From Bacteroidales bacterium (GTDB lineage: Bacteria > Bacteroidota > Bacteroidia > Bacteroidales > Bacteroidaceae): a DNA stretch of 47,161 nt. Below are positions 15,534 to 24,276 of the stretch, piece after piece. The position numbers and the translations under genes were made by a program. The stretch spans positions 1 to 47,161 of the forward strand of contig SFPF01000049.1 in assembly GCA_004552155.1 (NCBI GenBank), given 5' to 3'. The stretch's first letter is position 1. Every line of letters starts with the position of its first letter. Under the pieces are notes generated by a model. The model made no database searches and was not told the DNA's origin. It saw only the letters and a program-made list of their open reading frames with translations.

Positions 15534-16937
15534 ATGTTCCCCATTGCCTTTCAAGAAAACATCACCCGCCTGCTCGGCCCCGAAGGGGGCGCGAGGCTGC
15601 TCGCCGCGCTCAACGATGAGGCCGCGCCCGTAAGCGTCAGGTTCAATCCCTTCAAAGGCGGAGCCGCCGCGAAGGCGGGACTGCCCGTTGCGGAGCCCGT
15701 GCCATGGTGCGCCGACGGCTTTTACCTCGCGGAGCGACCGCAGTTCACTTCCGATCCCTTGCTCCACGCCGGGGCTTACTACGTGCAGGAGGCCTCGTCG
15801 ATGTTCATAGCCCAGGCTTTCAAGCAGATAGACTTCGAGCCGCGCCGCGTGCTCGACCTCTGCGCCGCTCCTGGCGGCAAGAGCACCCTGTGGCGCGCGC
15901 TGCTGCCCGACGATGCCTTGCTCGTGGCCAACGAACCAATCCGCCCCCGCGCCAACATTCTTGCCGAAAACCTGGCAAAATGGGGACACCCTAATGTGAT
16001 TGTCTCCAATGCCTATGCCGACGGCTTCGCACCCCTGCACAGTTTCTTCGATGTGATAGCCGCCGATGTGCCTTGTTCGGGCGAGGGCATGTTCCGAAAG
16101 GACCGCGCCGCCCGCGAAGAGTGGACCGACGGCAGTCCGTCGGCGTGCGCCGCGCGGCAGTGGGACATCGTGAGCACGGTGTGGCCCGCGCTGCGCCAGG
16201 GCGGCTACCTCGTGTACAGCACCTGCACGTTCAACCGCGAGGAAAACGAAGACATCGTGTGGCGCATCATGAAAGAACTCGGCGCAGAACCTGTGCCCAT
16301 CGACTGTCCCGCCGAGTGGAACATCGAGGGCGACCTTACGGGGCGCGGACTGCCCGTGAACCGCTTCCTGCCGGGACGCACGCGCGGCGAAGGCCTGTTT
16401 CTTTGCCTGCTGCGCAAGACTGCCGAAGCGCCTCAACCGCGAGAGGGGAAGGCGGATAAGAAAAAGGGCGCGGCAGCCGCGAAAGCGAAAGCCGACAAGG
16501 CGGCACTCGCGCTCGCCGGGCAATGGCTCGCTTCGCCAGAGGCATTTGAGATAGAGGCTGACCGCGACGGCAACCTCCGCGCCCTGCCGAAATCGACGGC
16601 GCAGGACATGCGCCGCGTGGCGGCCGCAGTGCGCACGCTATCGCTCGGCACTCCGTTGGCGCAACCCAAGGGGCGCGACCTAATTCCCTGCCACTCCTTG
16701 GCGCTCAGCACCGCGCTGCGCCGCGAGGCTTTTCCGAAATTTGAACTATCGCGCGAAGACGCTCTGCGCTACCTGCGTCGTGAGGCAGTAGCCCCGGCCG
16801 ACGCATCGCTGCGCGGCTATGCCTTGGCCACCTATCAGGGCTTCCCCCTCGGTTTCGCCAAGGCGTTGGCAGGACGTGCCAACAACCTTTATCCCAAAGA
16901 GTGGCGCATCAGGACAGACTATTTGCAAAACACATGA
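15534..16937 (+). CDS. 16S rRNA (cytosine-5)-methyltransferase, RsmF/NOL1-type
   Basis: Protein of 467 residues. The SAM-binding motif LDLCAAPGGKST is at ~residue 108, followed by DVPCSGEGMFRKD (motif IV Cys) and YSTCTFNREENE (motif VI, catalytic Cys), the signature of m5C RNA methyltransferases. YYVQEASSM before the SAM motif is also typical. The C-terminal ~120 residues match the RsmF C-terminal/PUA-like part (DALRYLRREAV, LGFAKALAGRANNLYPKEWRI). It methylates a cytosine in ribosomal RNA; the exact site is not readable. The ATG at 15534 begins conserved sequence. The stop overlaps the prmA start (ATGA), pointing to translational coupling. Confidence 0.9.
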   Translation: MFPIAFQENITRLLGPEGGARLLAALNDEAAPVSVRFNPFKGGAAAKAGLPVAEPVPWCADGFYLAERPQFTSDPLLHAGAYYVQEASSMFIAQAFKQIDFEPRRVLDLCAAPGGKSTLWRALLPDDALLVANEPIRPRANILAENLAKWGHPNVIVSNAYADGFAPLHSFFDVIAADVPCSGEGMFRKDRAAREEWTDGSPSACAARQWDIVSTVWPALRQGGYLVYSTCTFNREENEDIVWRIMKELGAEPVPIDCPAEWNIEGDLTGRGLPVNRFLPGRTRGEGLFLCLLRKTAEAPQPREGKADKKKGAAAAKAKADKAALALAGQWLASPEAFEIEADRDGNLRALPKSTAQDMRRVAAAVRTLSLGTPLAQPKGRDLIPCHSLALSTALRREAFPKFELSREDALRYLRREAVAPADASLRGYALATYQGFPLGFAKALAGRANNLYPKEWRIRTDYLQNT

Positions 16938-17692
16938 AATACTACGAATTTACCTTTTCCACCAATCCCCGCTCCGAGGCCATTGAGGATGTGCTCGCCG
17001 ATGTGCTTGCAGGCGCGGGTTTTGAGAGTTTTGTGCGCACGGGCGAACTGGACCTGCGCTCCGTGCCTGGCAGCGATAACCCCGAAGCCCCGGAATTTGC
17101 CGCCCCGGCAGAAGAGGAGCAGCAGTTTAAGGCGTATATCCAAGTCAAGGAGTATGATGCGGAAGCCCTGCGCGAGGCAGTCGAAAACTTTCCCCTGCCC
17201 GGCGTAAGCATCTCTTATGAAATGCGCGAGGCAGAGGATAAGGACTGGAACGAGGTGTGGGAGCAAAATTATTTCCAGCCCCTCGTTGTCGGCACGCGCT
17301 GCGTCGTGGCCGGCACGTTCCACAAGGACGTGCCCGAGGCTGACTATCACATCACGATTAACCCGCAGATGTCGTTCGGCACGGGGCATCACGCCACCAC
17401 TTACCAGATGCTCGAGCGCCTGCTCGACGAGCCGCTCGCCGGCAAGCGCGTGCTCGACATGGGCTGCGGCACGGGCATTCTCGCTATCCTCGCCCGAATG
17501 CGCGGCGCAAGCGAGTGCGTGGCCATCGACGTGGACGAATGGTGCGTGAAAAACACGGAAGAAAACATTGCGCTCAACTCCGTGGACAATATCCGCGTAG
17601 TGCTGGGCGATGCCTCCGCGCTGGCGGCCGAAAAGCCGTTCGACGTAATTATTGCCAATATCAACCGCAACATACTCTTGCAAGAGTGCTGA
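16934..17692 (+). CDS. prmA: Ribosomal protein L11 methyltransferase, main fragment
   Basis: The N-terminal recognition domain (KYYEFTFSTNPRSEAIEDVLAD) is followed by the conserved DWNEVWEQNYFQPL and FGTGHHATT, and the SAM-binding motif VLDMGCGTGILAIL. DVIIANINRNILL is the PrmA active-region motif. The enzyme trimethylates ribosomal protein L11. The frame breaks after ILLQE at about 17686, where roughly 15 residues (normally ending in GG-L--SGF) are missing; the real C-terminus follows in the next frame. The ATG overlaps the stop of the upstream rRNA methyltransferase gene. Confidence 0.9.
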   Translation: MKYYEFTFSTNPRSEAIEDVLADVLAGAGFESFVRTGELDLRSVPGSDNPEAPEFAAPAEEEQQFKAYIQVKEYDAEALREAVENFPLPGVSISYEMREAEDKDWNEVWEQNYFQPLVVGTRCVVAGTFHKDVPEADYHITINPQMSFGTGHHATTYQMLERLLDEPLAGKRVLDMGCGTGILAILARMRGASECVAIDVDEWCVKNTEENIALNSVDNIRVVLGDASALAAEKPFDVIIANINRNILLQEC

Positions 17693-17817
17693 TGAGCGGC
17701 TTCTACGAGAAAGACGTGCCCCTGCTCCGCGAAGCGGCGGAACGCCTCGGCCTCGCCTTTGGAGACGGGCGCGAAAGGGATGGCTGGGCTTGCATAAAGT
17801 GCCGTCGGCAGGCCTGA
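17692..17817 (+). CDS. prmA: Ribosomal protein L11 methyltransferase, C-terminal fragment
   Basis: Forty-one residues starting MSGFYEKDVPLLREAAERLG and ending in DGWACIKCRRQA. MSGF and W-x-x-I/L-x-C-x-K-like ends are the conserved C-terminal part of PrmA. It is separated from the main part by a small deletion with a frame change at about 17686. Confidence 0.8.
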   Translation: MSGFYEKDVPLLREAAERLGLAFGDGRERDGWACIKCRRQA

Positions 17818-17873
17818 CGCCGCGCCGAAAGCAGTCAGCCGCACGGCAAATGCAGCGCGGCTCACTTCACTCC

Positions 17874-17929
17874 AAACACTCAATCCTCTACCCCCGGCTG
17901 TTGCCCCGGCAGAGGATTGAGTGTTTTTC
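17874..17929. terminator. Terminator after prmA
   Basis: A 16-bp perfect stem, AAACACTCAATCCTCT (17874-17889) with AGAGGATTGAGTGTTT (17911-17926), then TT. The loop also has GC-rich complementarity. Confidence 0.9.
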
Positions 17930-17988
17930 TAAAACAAATTATCAATTTCCAGGTAGCGAAAACGGCGCGGCGTTGTATAAGATAATAG

Positions 17989-18516
17989 ATGGACAAGCAA
18001 ACATACATATCCTTAGCCCCCCTTTGTCGCAGCGCAGCAGAAGCGCAGGCGGCGCGATACGTGCACGACGAGGCGGAAAGGGAGGACATCGTGCAGGATG
18101 TGTTGCTGAAAATGTGGGAGCAGCACGAGTTGCTGCAACCTGACCCGCAGAAACTCAAAGCCTACGCCGCCACGCTGGCTCGCAACATCTGCCTAAACAA
18201 GCAGAAGCACCGCCAGCGACACCCTTTCCTAAGGTTCCTTTGGGGCGAAGAGCGCGAAGAAACGCCCATGCCCGAACCCGCCGCAGCGGAAACGCCACAC
18301 AGCAAGTTGGAAAGCGAGGAAATGCAGCGCGTGTACCGCTCGGCACTCGCCCGATTGCCTGAAAACCAGCGAAAAATATTCCTGATGCGCAGCGAGCACG
18401 ACCTGCCGTTCAGCGAAATAGCCTGCATTTTGGGTACGACCGAGTCGTCGGTGCGCGGCATGCTCTGCAAGGCGCGGGCGCGGCTTTTGGAATTTATTAA
18501 AAAACAAATCAGATGA
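17989..18516 (+). CDS. RNA polymerase ECF sigma factor
   Basis: Protein of 175 residues with the two ECF domains. Sigma region 2 lies around residues 20-70 (DEAEREDIVQDVLLKMWEQ, then LARNICLNKQKHRQRH). Region 4 lies around 115-170: ARLPENQRKIFLMRSEHDLP, FSEIACILGTTESSVRGMLCKARARL, a helix-turn-helix that reads the -35 element. It redirects RNA polymerase to a small regulon. It is the first gene of a three-gene operon in which each stop overlaps the next start by 4 bp (ATGA), so the next gene is the likely regulator of this sigma factor. Confidence 0.92.
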   Translation: MDKQTYISLAPLCRSAAEAQAARYVHDEAEREDIVQDVLLKMWEQHELLQPDPQKLKAYAATLARNICLNKQKHRQRHPFLRFLWGEEREETPMPEPAAAETPHSKLESEEMQRVYRSALARLPENQRKIFLMRSEHDLPFSEIACILGTTESSVRGMLCKARARLLEFIKKQIR

Positions 18517-19064
18517 ACGACAAAGCATATATACAGAAACTGCTCGACCGCTACATGGCGGCCACGGCATCGGAGGACGAGGAACGGCGGCTTCGAGAAT
18601 GGTTTGCCGCTCACGACGACGTGCCCGAAGAATGGCAGGCCTACGCCATCATGCTCACCGTAATTGCGGCGGCGGGGCTGTTTGCCCTTCATGAGCCGCA
18701 AGAACCCGCCGCGCCCGTGGCGCAAACCGCAGCTCTCGTTCAGCCTGCCGCTGCCCATCTATCCGCGTCTACCGAAAAGGCCGCACCTGTCGCGCCACGC
18801 CTTGCCGAGGCCAAGCGCAAGGCACAGCCGGTGCGGCGCAAACCTGCCGCAGCGGTAGAACATGCCGAAGATGTCCCCGTAATCCCTGAACCGTCAGTAG
18901 AAGAAGCCCCGCCTTCGCCCGAAGCGCTCCAGTTGGTGGAAGAACTGCTGGCGCAGGCCATGGAAAACAAAGAGGACAAGGAAGAGCGCATGTGCCGCGA
19001 ACTGATTGAGGAAGTTTTACACAATATTAATTATACATCTCACCAAACCGAACTGACATTATGA
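18513..19064 (+). CDS. Probable membrane-anchored anti-sigma-type protein
   Basis: Protein of 183 residues, not matched to a named family. The first 40 residues (YIQKLLDRYMAATASEDEERRLREWFAAH) resemble the short cytosolic head of Bacteroidetes anti-sigma proteins. One membrane segment (YAIMLTVIAAAGLFALH) follows, then an Ala/Pro-rich region and an acidic C-terminal helix that would lie in the periplasm. The distance between EEWQAYAIM and the membrane segment is very short; several bases may be missing there in frame, as in other genes of this window. Overlap by ATGA with the sigma gene supports a regulatory partnership, by inference. Confidence 0.6.
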   Translation: MNDKAYIQKLLDRYMAATASEDEERRLREWFAAHDDVPEEWQAYAIMLTVIAAAGLFALHEPQEPAAPVAQTAALVQPAAAHLSASTEKAAPVAPRLAEAKRKAQPVRRKPAAAVEHAEDVPVIPEPSVEEAPPSPEALQLVEELLAQAMENKEDKEERMCRELIEEVLHNINYTSHQTELTL

Positions 19065-20017
19065 AAAGCCTAATTCTCCTTTTCGCCGCCGCGCTGCCAA
19101 GCCTCACCGCCGCGGCACAGACCGCCTCCCTGCAAAATGCAGAAGCCTTGTTCCAAAAAACGAAGAACTGCATCCAGACGGATTACAACTCCGAGCAGGG
19201 GCGCGACCGCTTGGACTCCACATATTACCTCCGCATGAAAACCTATGCGATGCCCTACGACAAGAAAAAGGACAAGGCAGCCTGCGATGCCGTAGTGGCG
19301 GAACTGCTCGACGCCTATCAGAGGGAAGCGCCGTCAGCCTCAGCCAGTTTTTGCCAAAGCAGCCCTTTGAACATCGCTGCCACGCACCAACAGCAAGTGA
19401 GCATGTATTACGCCGAAAACAAAGACCCGTTCATCGCGGGCACCGAGGGGCGCAACTTTGCCTTGCTGCGCTATACCGACCAGAACAACCCGACCTATCG
19501 CCGCGTGCATGGCGTGGAATGGTGGTACGACAAGGTAAATCGCCAGACATACTTTCGCGTGTTCCACATTTTCGGACCTGGCACGAAGCAGGCTTATGAA
19601 AAGTCTGTTTTTAACGGTAACTATTTTGAGAAAGAGGCAACTGGATTGTTGGAAGAACTGCTCTTCCAAATCGAAACCTTGGGGAAATTTTACAAAAACG
19701 AGGATAACGAAATAGATCGCGCCACCGTGCAACTCATCAACGAGCGCATCGACGCCTATCTGCGTTCCAAGAAAAAGCCAGACGAACTGAATGCCCTCTT
19801 GATGAAGCTTGAAAAAATCCCCGGCTACTACACCGAAGTGCTGGAAGGCAAAGACCAGCGCAAAGGCTACTCGCCCGCCGTGGCGGCACAGATGATCAGC
19901 GATGAATTGCAGGGCAAAATATTCTGCATCACCACAGAAAGGCGCGGCAGCGAAGATTGCCGCCGCTACGGCGACAAGTCCAAGAATTTCCTGATACAGA
20001 TAATTTTGGACAAATAG
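19061..20017 (+). CDS. Secreted protein of unknown function in the ECF sigma operon
   Basis: Protein of 318 residues with a signal peptide (SLILLFAAALPSLTAAAQ). I recognise no domain. The mature part is mostly charged and helical, with blocks HGVEWWYDKVNRQTYFRVFHIFGPG (~150-175) and FYKNEDNEIDRATVQLINERID (~205-226). Near the end it has a Cys pair (IFCITTERRGSEDCRRYGDK). It overlaps the upstream gene by ATGA and closes the operon, so it is probably exported and made with the sigma and anti-sigma pair. It may be the sensor or main target of that system; this is inferred from position only. Confidence 0.55.
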   Translation: MKSLILLFAAALPSLTAAAQTASLQNAEALFQKTKNCIQTDYNSEQGRDRLDSTYYLRMKTYAMPYDKKKDKAACDAVVAELLDAYQREAPSASASFCQSSPLNIAATHQQQVSMYYAENKDPFIAGTEGRNFALLRYTDQNNPTYRRVHGVEWWYDKVNRQTYFRVFHIFGPGTKQAYEKSVFNGNYFEKEATGLLEELLFQIETLGKFYKNEDNEIDRATVQLINERIDAYLRSKKKPDELNALLMKLEKIPGYYTEVLEGKDQRKGYSPAVAAQMISDELQGKIFCITTERRGSEDCRRYGDKSKNFLIQIILDK

Positions 20018-20075
20018 GAAGAAAGGGGATTTTCAAAAGCATCTCGTTTCCACAAATTCGGACTTCCTTATAAGC

Positions 20076-20102
20076 AAAGCGGCTTTTATGGCCGCTTTTT
20101 TG
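20076..20102 (+). terminator. Terminator after the ECF sigma operon
   Basis: Stem AAAGCGGC / GCCGCTTT with a 7-nt loop and a T run. The T run overlaps the -33 region of the next promoter. Confidence 0.75.
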
Positions 20103-20131
20103 CTTGTCCTCACTATTTTTACGTATCTTTG
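20099..20131 (+). promoter_or_regulatory. Promoter of the first GH2 gene
   Basis: -33 TTTG (20099-20102) and -7 TATCTTTG (20124-20131) are about 21 bp apart, a close match to the Bacteroidetes housekeeping promoter. Confidence 0.7.
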
Positions 20132-20180
20132 CAAAATATAGCAAGAAAACTCATAATCCTATCAATATTAAAAATCTAAT

Positions 20181-22406
20181 ATGATGAAAACAAAATCTTT
20201 GTTGCTCGCCTGCCTCGCCGCGCCTGCGCTGGCTATGGCGCAGCCGAATGCGGAGACGCAGCCGCTCGCCGGCTTCTATTATGGCGACATGCAGGCTCCG
20301 ACCGGCTGGGAATGGCAAAGCCCCGACTCGCTCGCTTACAACAAGCAGCAGCCGCACGCATGGTTTTTCTCCTTTGCCGACACAGAAAGCGCGCGAAAGG
20401 TGCTGCCCGAACACAGCACGCTGTTCCAGTCGCTCAACGGCACATGGGATTTCCACTGGGTGCGCACACCCGAACAACGCCCTAAGAACTTCTATGAAAC
20501 ATCTTTCAGCACTGCCGATTGGGATAAGGTGGAAGTGCCGATGTGCTGGAACATCGCCGGCATCGGCAAGGACGGCAGCCTGAAATACGGCTTGCCCATC
20601 TACTCTAACCAGCGCGTCATCTTCCACCACAACGTGGCAGTGGGCGACTGGAAGGGCGGCGTGATGCGCGAGCCGCGCAAAAACTGGCTGACCTACAACT
20701 ACCGCAACGAAGTTGGCTCTTACCGCCGCACGTTCACCGTGCCCGCAGACTGGAAAGGGCGCGTGGTCTACCTCAACTTCGACGGCGTAGACTCTTTCTT
20801 CTACCTCTACATCAACGGCCGCTACGTGGGTTTCTCGAAAAACTCGCGCAACCTCGCGCAGTTTGACATCACGCCTTATCTGAAAGAGGGCGAGAATGTT
20901 TTGGCGGTCGAAGTATATCGCAACAGCGATGCCTCGTTCCTCGAAAGCCAGGACATGTTCCGCCTGCCGGGCATCTACCGCGATGTCTACCTCACGGCGA
21001 AGCCCAAGGTGCAGGTGCGCGACATCGTGTGCATTCCCGACTACGATGCCACCTATACCAACGCTACGCTCAACATTACGGCTAAGGTGCAGAACCTTGA
21101 CAAGAAAAAGATTAAGGATTATACCATCGACTATGCCCTTTACGAGAACGAACTTTACGGCGAAAGCAACCAGCCCGTTGCAGGCGTGACGGCCGTGTCC
21201 GCCCTCAAAGAACTGCTGCCTAACGTGGAGCAGGACGTTTGCGTGCGCCTCGAAGCCGGCACAAAGGTGAAGCCCTGGAGCGCAGAGCGCCCGCAAATGT
21301 ATGTCCTCGTGGGACAACTCAAAGACAAGAAGGGAAAGGTGGTTGAAACGTTCTCCACAACCGTGGGCTTCCGCAAAATCGAAGTGAAGCAGACGGAAGC
21401 GAAAGATGACGAGTTCAACCTCGCCGGCCGCTACTACTACCTCAACGGTAAGCCTATTAAGATGAAGGGCGTGAACCGCCACGAGAACAATCCTGACCGC
21501 GGCCACGCCATTACCCGCGAGCAAATGAAGCAGGAAGTGATGCTCATGAAGCGCGGCAACATCAACCACGTGCGCAACTCCCACTACCCCTGTGCCCCCT
21601 ACTGGTACTATCTTTGCGATAAATACGGCATTTATCTCGAAGACGAAGCTAACATCGAGAGCCACCAATACTATTACGGCGATGCCAGTCTCTCGCACGT
21701 GCCTGAGTTTAAGAATGCCCACGTGGCCCGCAATATGGAAATGGTACACGCCACTGTGAACCACCCCTCCGTATGTATTTGGAGTTTGGGCAATGAAGCC
21801 GGCCCGGGCAACAATTTCGTGGAAGCCTACAAAGCGATTAAGGCCTTCGATGCCTCGCGCCCCGTGCAGTACGAGCGCAACAACGACATCGTGGACATAG
21901 GTTCTAACCAATATCCCAGCATCGCGTGGGTACAGGGTGCCGTGAAGGGTAAATATAATCTCGTTTATCCCTTCCACATCTCCGAATACGCCCACTCTAT
22001 GGGCAACGCCGTGGGCAACCTCATCGACTACTGGGACGCTATCGAAAGCACCAACTTCTTCATCGGCGGCGCAATTTGGGACTGGGTGGACCAAGCGCAA
22101 AACTACTACGACGCCAAGACGGGCAGCAAGTTCTGGGCCTACGGCGGCGACTTTAACGACAAGCCCAACGACGGAACATTCTGCATGAACGGCGTGATGC
22201 GCCCCGACCTCTCGCCCAAAGCGCAATATTTCGAGGTGAAGAAGGTGTATCAGAACGTGGGCGTCCGCGCCGTCGGGACGGCGTCTGCATTTCCAAACCC
22301 GCAGCCCTGCCCCTTCAGGGCGGCACGCTCAAAGCCCGCGAGCGCAAGACCGTTACCCTGCCCTTCGACCCTGCCAAGCTTGAAGCAGCGAGCGAATATT
22401 TCGTGA
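20181..22406 (+). CDS. lacZ: GH2 beta-galactosidase 1, N-terminal and catalytic fragment
   Basis: Secreted GH2 enzyme with signal peptide (SLLLACLAAPALAMAQ). The sugar-binding domain (NGTWDFHWV, VPMCWNIAG, SFFYLYINGRYVGFSKNS) is followed by an Ig-like domain and a TIM-barrel. In the barrel are KMKGVNRHENNPDRGHA, the acid/base Glu in WSLGNEAG (~residue 545) and the nucleophile Glu in HISEYAHSMGN (~610). It should hydrolyse beta-galactosides or related beta-linked glycans in the periplasm or outside. The frame holds up to QNVGVRAV at about 22272; roughly 35 residues are then missing and the frame changes, so the last 40 codons here are spurious. GACGGC/GCCGTC inverted repeats sit at the break. 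Confidence 0.9.
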   Translation: MMKTKSLLLACLAAPALAMAQPNAETQPLAGFYYGDMQAPTGWEWQSPDSLAYNKQQPHAWFFSFADTESARKVLPEHSTLFQSLNGTWDFHWVRTPEQRPKNFYETSFSTADWDKVEVPMCWNIAGIGKDGSLKYGLPIYSNQRVIFHHNVAVGDWKGGVMREPRKNWLTYNYRNEVGSYRRTFTVPADWKGRVVYLNFDGVDSFFYLYINGRYVGFSKNSRNLAQFDITPYLKEGENVLAVEVYRNSDASFLESQDMFRLPGIYRDVYLTAKPKVQVRDIVCIPDYDATYTNATLNITAKVQNLDKKKIKDYTIDYALYENELYGESNQPVAGVTAVSALKELLPNVEQDVCVRLEAGTKVKPWSAERPQMYVLVGQLKDKKGKVVETFSTTVGFRKIEVKQTEAKDDEFNLAGRYYYLNGKPIKMKGVNRHENNPDRGHAITREQMKQEVMLMKRGNINHVRNSHYPCAPYWYYLCDKYGIYLEDEANIESHQYYYGDASLSHVPEFKNAHVARNMEMVHATVNHPSVCIWSLGNEAGPGNNFVEAYKAIKAFDASRPVQYERNNDIVDIGSNQYPSIAWVQGAVKGKYNLVYPFHISEYAHSMGNAVGNLIDYWDAIESTNFFIGGAIWDWVDQAQNYYDAKTGSKFWAYGGDFNDKPNDGTFCMNGVMRPDLSPKAQYFEVKKVYQNVGVRAVGTASAFPNPQPCPFRAARSKPASARPLPCPSTLPSLKQRANIS

Positions 22407-24163
22407 AAATCCAATTTGTGCTTAAAGCCGACAAGCCTTGGGCCGAGAAGGGCTATGTTCAGATGGACGAGCAACTGCCTGTCAAGGCGGCCGACATCAC
22501 GCAAAGCGTTTACGCCGGCGGCAGCACGCTGCAGAAGCCCGTTGAAACCGCCGACGGCATCACCGTGACGGGCGAAGGCTTCAGCGTGACGTTCTCCAAG
22601 GCAGAAGGCACTATTAGCAACCTCACTTACGGCGACCAGACGGTGATTGAAAGCGGCAAGGGTCCGAAACTCGACGCTTTCCGCGCCCCCACCGACAATG
22701 ACAACTGGGCGATGTATAAGTGGGCGAGCTACGGCCTCGACAACCTGCACCACAAGGCCGTGTCCAATTCGTACAGCCAGCGCAAGGACGGCGCGGTGCA
22801 GCTTGCATTCACCGTGGAAAGCCAAGCTCCTTACGCCACAAAGATGCACTACACCAACGGCGACCGCGAACCGCAGGGCACTTACACGTTTGAGGAAGAC
22901 AAGAACCGACCCTTTGGCGAAAACGACTTTAAGTTTACCACCAATCAGATTTGGACGGTTTATCCCGACGGCTCTATCGAATTGCAGAGCGCGATTACGT
23001 CCAACAAGCCCAGCGCAGACCTCGCCCGCATCGGCTTTGCCATGCAGTTGCCCAAAGACCTCGACAACTTCACATATTACGGCCGCGGCCCGGTCAATAA
23101 CTACAACGACCGCAAGACTTCTCAATTTATCGAACTGCACGCCCAGCGCGTCGGCGACGACATTATGCTGCCGAAGCCCCAAGCTATGGGCAACCGTGAA
23201 GAGGTGCGCTGGTGCGCCCTCACCAACGACCGCGGCCAGGGTGTGCTCTTCGTGGCCGACGGACAGATGAGCGCATCGGCTCTGCCGTACAGCCAGAAGG
23301 AACTCGCCGAGGCAGCACATCCTTACCAGTTGCCTGCAAGCAGCGGCACGCACCTGCATCTCGATGCCAAGGTCACCGGTCTCGGCGGCAACAGCTGCGG
23401 ACAGGGCGGCCCGCTCGCACCTGACTGCACCAAGGGCGACGACCACAACTTCGGCTTCATTATCCGTCCGCTCAACATCGGTCGCGCCATGCCCTCCGTC
23501 ATCACCGAGAAGGCTGCCGTGAAAGGCATTGGCGAAAAGCCCATCACGATTTCCCGCTCCCGCACAGGCGTTGTGAGCATCGCTTCTCCCTATGCCGACC
23601 GCAAGGTGATGTACACCGTGGGCAATAGCAAGAAGGCGCAAGCCTATACCCAGCCCTTCGACCTGCGCGATGGCGGCACCGTCAAAGCATGGTATGCCGA
23701 CGCGCCCGCTCTGGTCATCGCCGGCACGTTTGCAAAGATTGAGGAAGTGCCCCTCGAGGTGATTTACGCTTCGAGCGTCGAAACAGGAGAAGGCGATGCC
23801 TCTCACCTTACCGACGGCGACCTCGGCACGATTTGGCACACGATGTACAGTGTCACGCTTGCCAAATATCCCCACTGGGTGGACTTCGACGCAGCAGCCG
23901 TCAAGACAATGAAAGGCTTTGTCTACACGCCGCGCACCGACGGTCCGAACGGCCGCGTCAAGGACTTTGAGATTTACGTGAGCAACGACGCCAAGAATTG
24001 GGGCGAACCCGTTTGCAAAGGTTCATTCCAAAACAGCGGCGAACCGCAGCGAGTGCTCTTTGCAAAGCCCGTCAAGGCACGTTACATCCGCTTCCGCGCC
24101 CTCAATGAGCAAGGCGGCAATGACTACGCCTCGGGCGCAGAGTTCAACCTCATCGCAGAGTGA
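22403..24163 (+). CDS. GH2 beta-galactosidase 1, C-terminal fragment with discoidin-like domain
   Basis: Continues the gene above; in-frame homology begins at about 22277, before this start codon. It holds the GH2 domain 4 linker and the beta-galactosidase small-chain domain (LDAFRAPTDNDNW, YYGRGPVNNYNDRKTSQFI, FVADGQMSASALPYS). The last ~140 residues form an F5/8 type C (CBM32-like) discoidin domain: ASHLTDGDLGTIWHT, HWVDFDAAAVKTMKGFVYTP, ARYIRFRALN. That module probably binds galactose-type glycans. Only the joint between the two fragments is damaged. Confidence 0.88.
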   Translation: MKIQFVLKADKPWAEKGYVQMDEQLPVKAADITQSVYAGGSTLQKPVETADGITVTGEGFSVTFSKAEGTISNLTYGDQTVIESGKGPKLDAFRAPTDNDNWAMYKWASYGLDNLHHKAVSNSYSQRKDGAVQLAFTVESQAPYATKMHYTNGDREPQGTYTFEEDKNRPFGENDFKFTTNQIWTVYPDGSIELQSAITSNKPSADLARIGFAMQLPKDLDNFTYYGRGPVNNYNDRKTSQFIELHAQRVGDDIMLPKPQAMGNREEVRWCALTNDRGQGVLFVADGQMSASALPYSQKELAEAAHPYQLPASSGTHLHLDAKVTGLGGNSCGQGGPLAPDCTKGDDHNFGFIIRPLNIGRAMPSVITEKAAVKGIGEKPITISRSRTGVVSIASPYADRKVMYTVGNSKKAQAYTQPFDLRDGGTVKAWYADAPALVIAGTFAKIEEVPLEVIYASSVETGEGDASHLTDGDLGTIWHTMYSVTLAKYPHWVDFDAAAVKTMKGFVYTPRTDGPNGRVKDFEIYVSNDAKNWGEPVCKGSFQNSGEPQRVLFAKPVKARYIRFRALNEQGGNDYASGAEFNLIAE

Positions 24164-24184
24164 TTTTTGAAAACGAATAAAACT

Positions 24185-24223
24185 TAAGGAATAGGGGCGT
24201 ATGGCATACGCCCCTATTCCTTA
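24185..24223. terminator. Perfect 39-bp palindrome after GH2 gene 1 (family C hairpin)
   Basis: Arms TAAGGAATAGGGGCGTATG (24185-24203) and its exact complement (24205-24223) around one base. It can act as a transcription stop or 3'-end stabiliser. A related hairpin with core GGGCGTATC / GATACGCCC is found at 34023-34045. Confidence 0.75.
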
Positions 24224-24276
24224 TCCGCCTATCCCCGTTTACCCTTCAACTTGCCAACTCATCTACTAAAACTACA

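Noticed and set aside
17989..18516. The sigma gene as part of a SusCD-linked ECF/FecR system
   Set aside because: No SusC- or SusD-like genes and no FecR signature are found next to it; the following genes differ from that arrangement.
20151..22226. A 691-codon open frame on the minus strand opposite GH2 gene 1
   Set aside because: It mirrors the codon bias of the real gene, has no recognisable domain, and the plus strand carries clear GH2 motifs with both catalytic Glu residues.
22250..23875. A 541-codon minus-strand open frame opposite the GH2-1 C-terminus
   Set aside because: Antisense shadow; the plus strand encodes GH2 and discoidin motifs.
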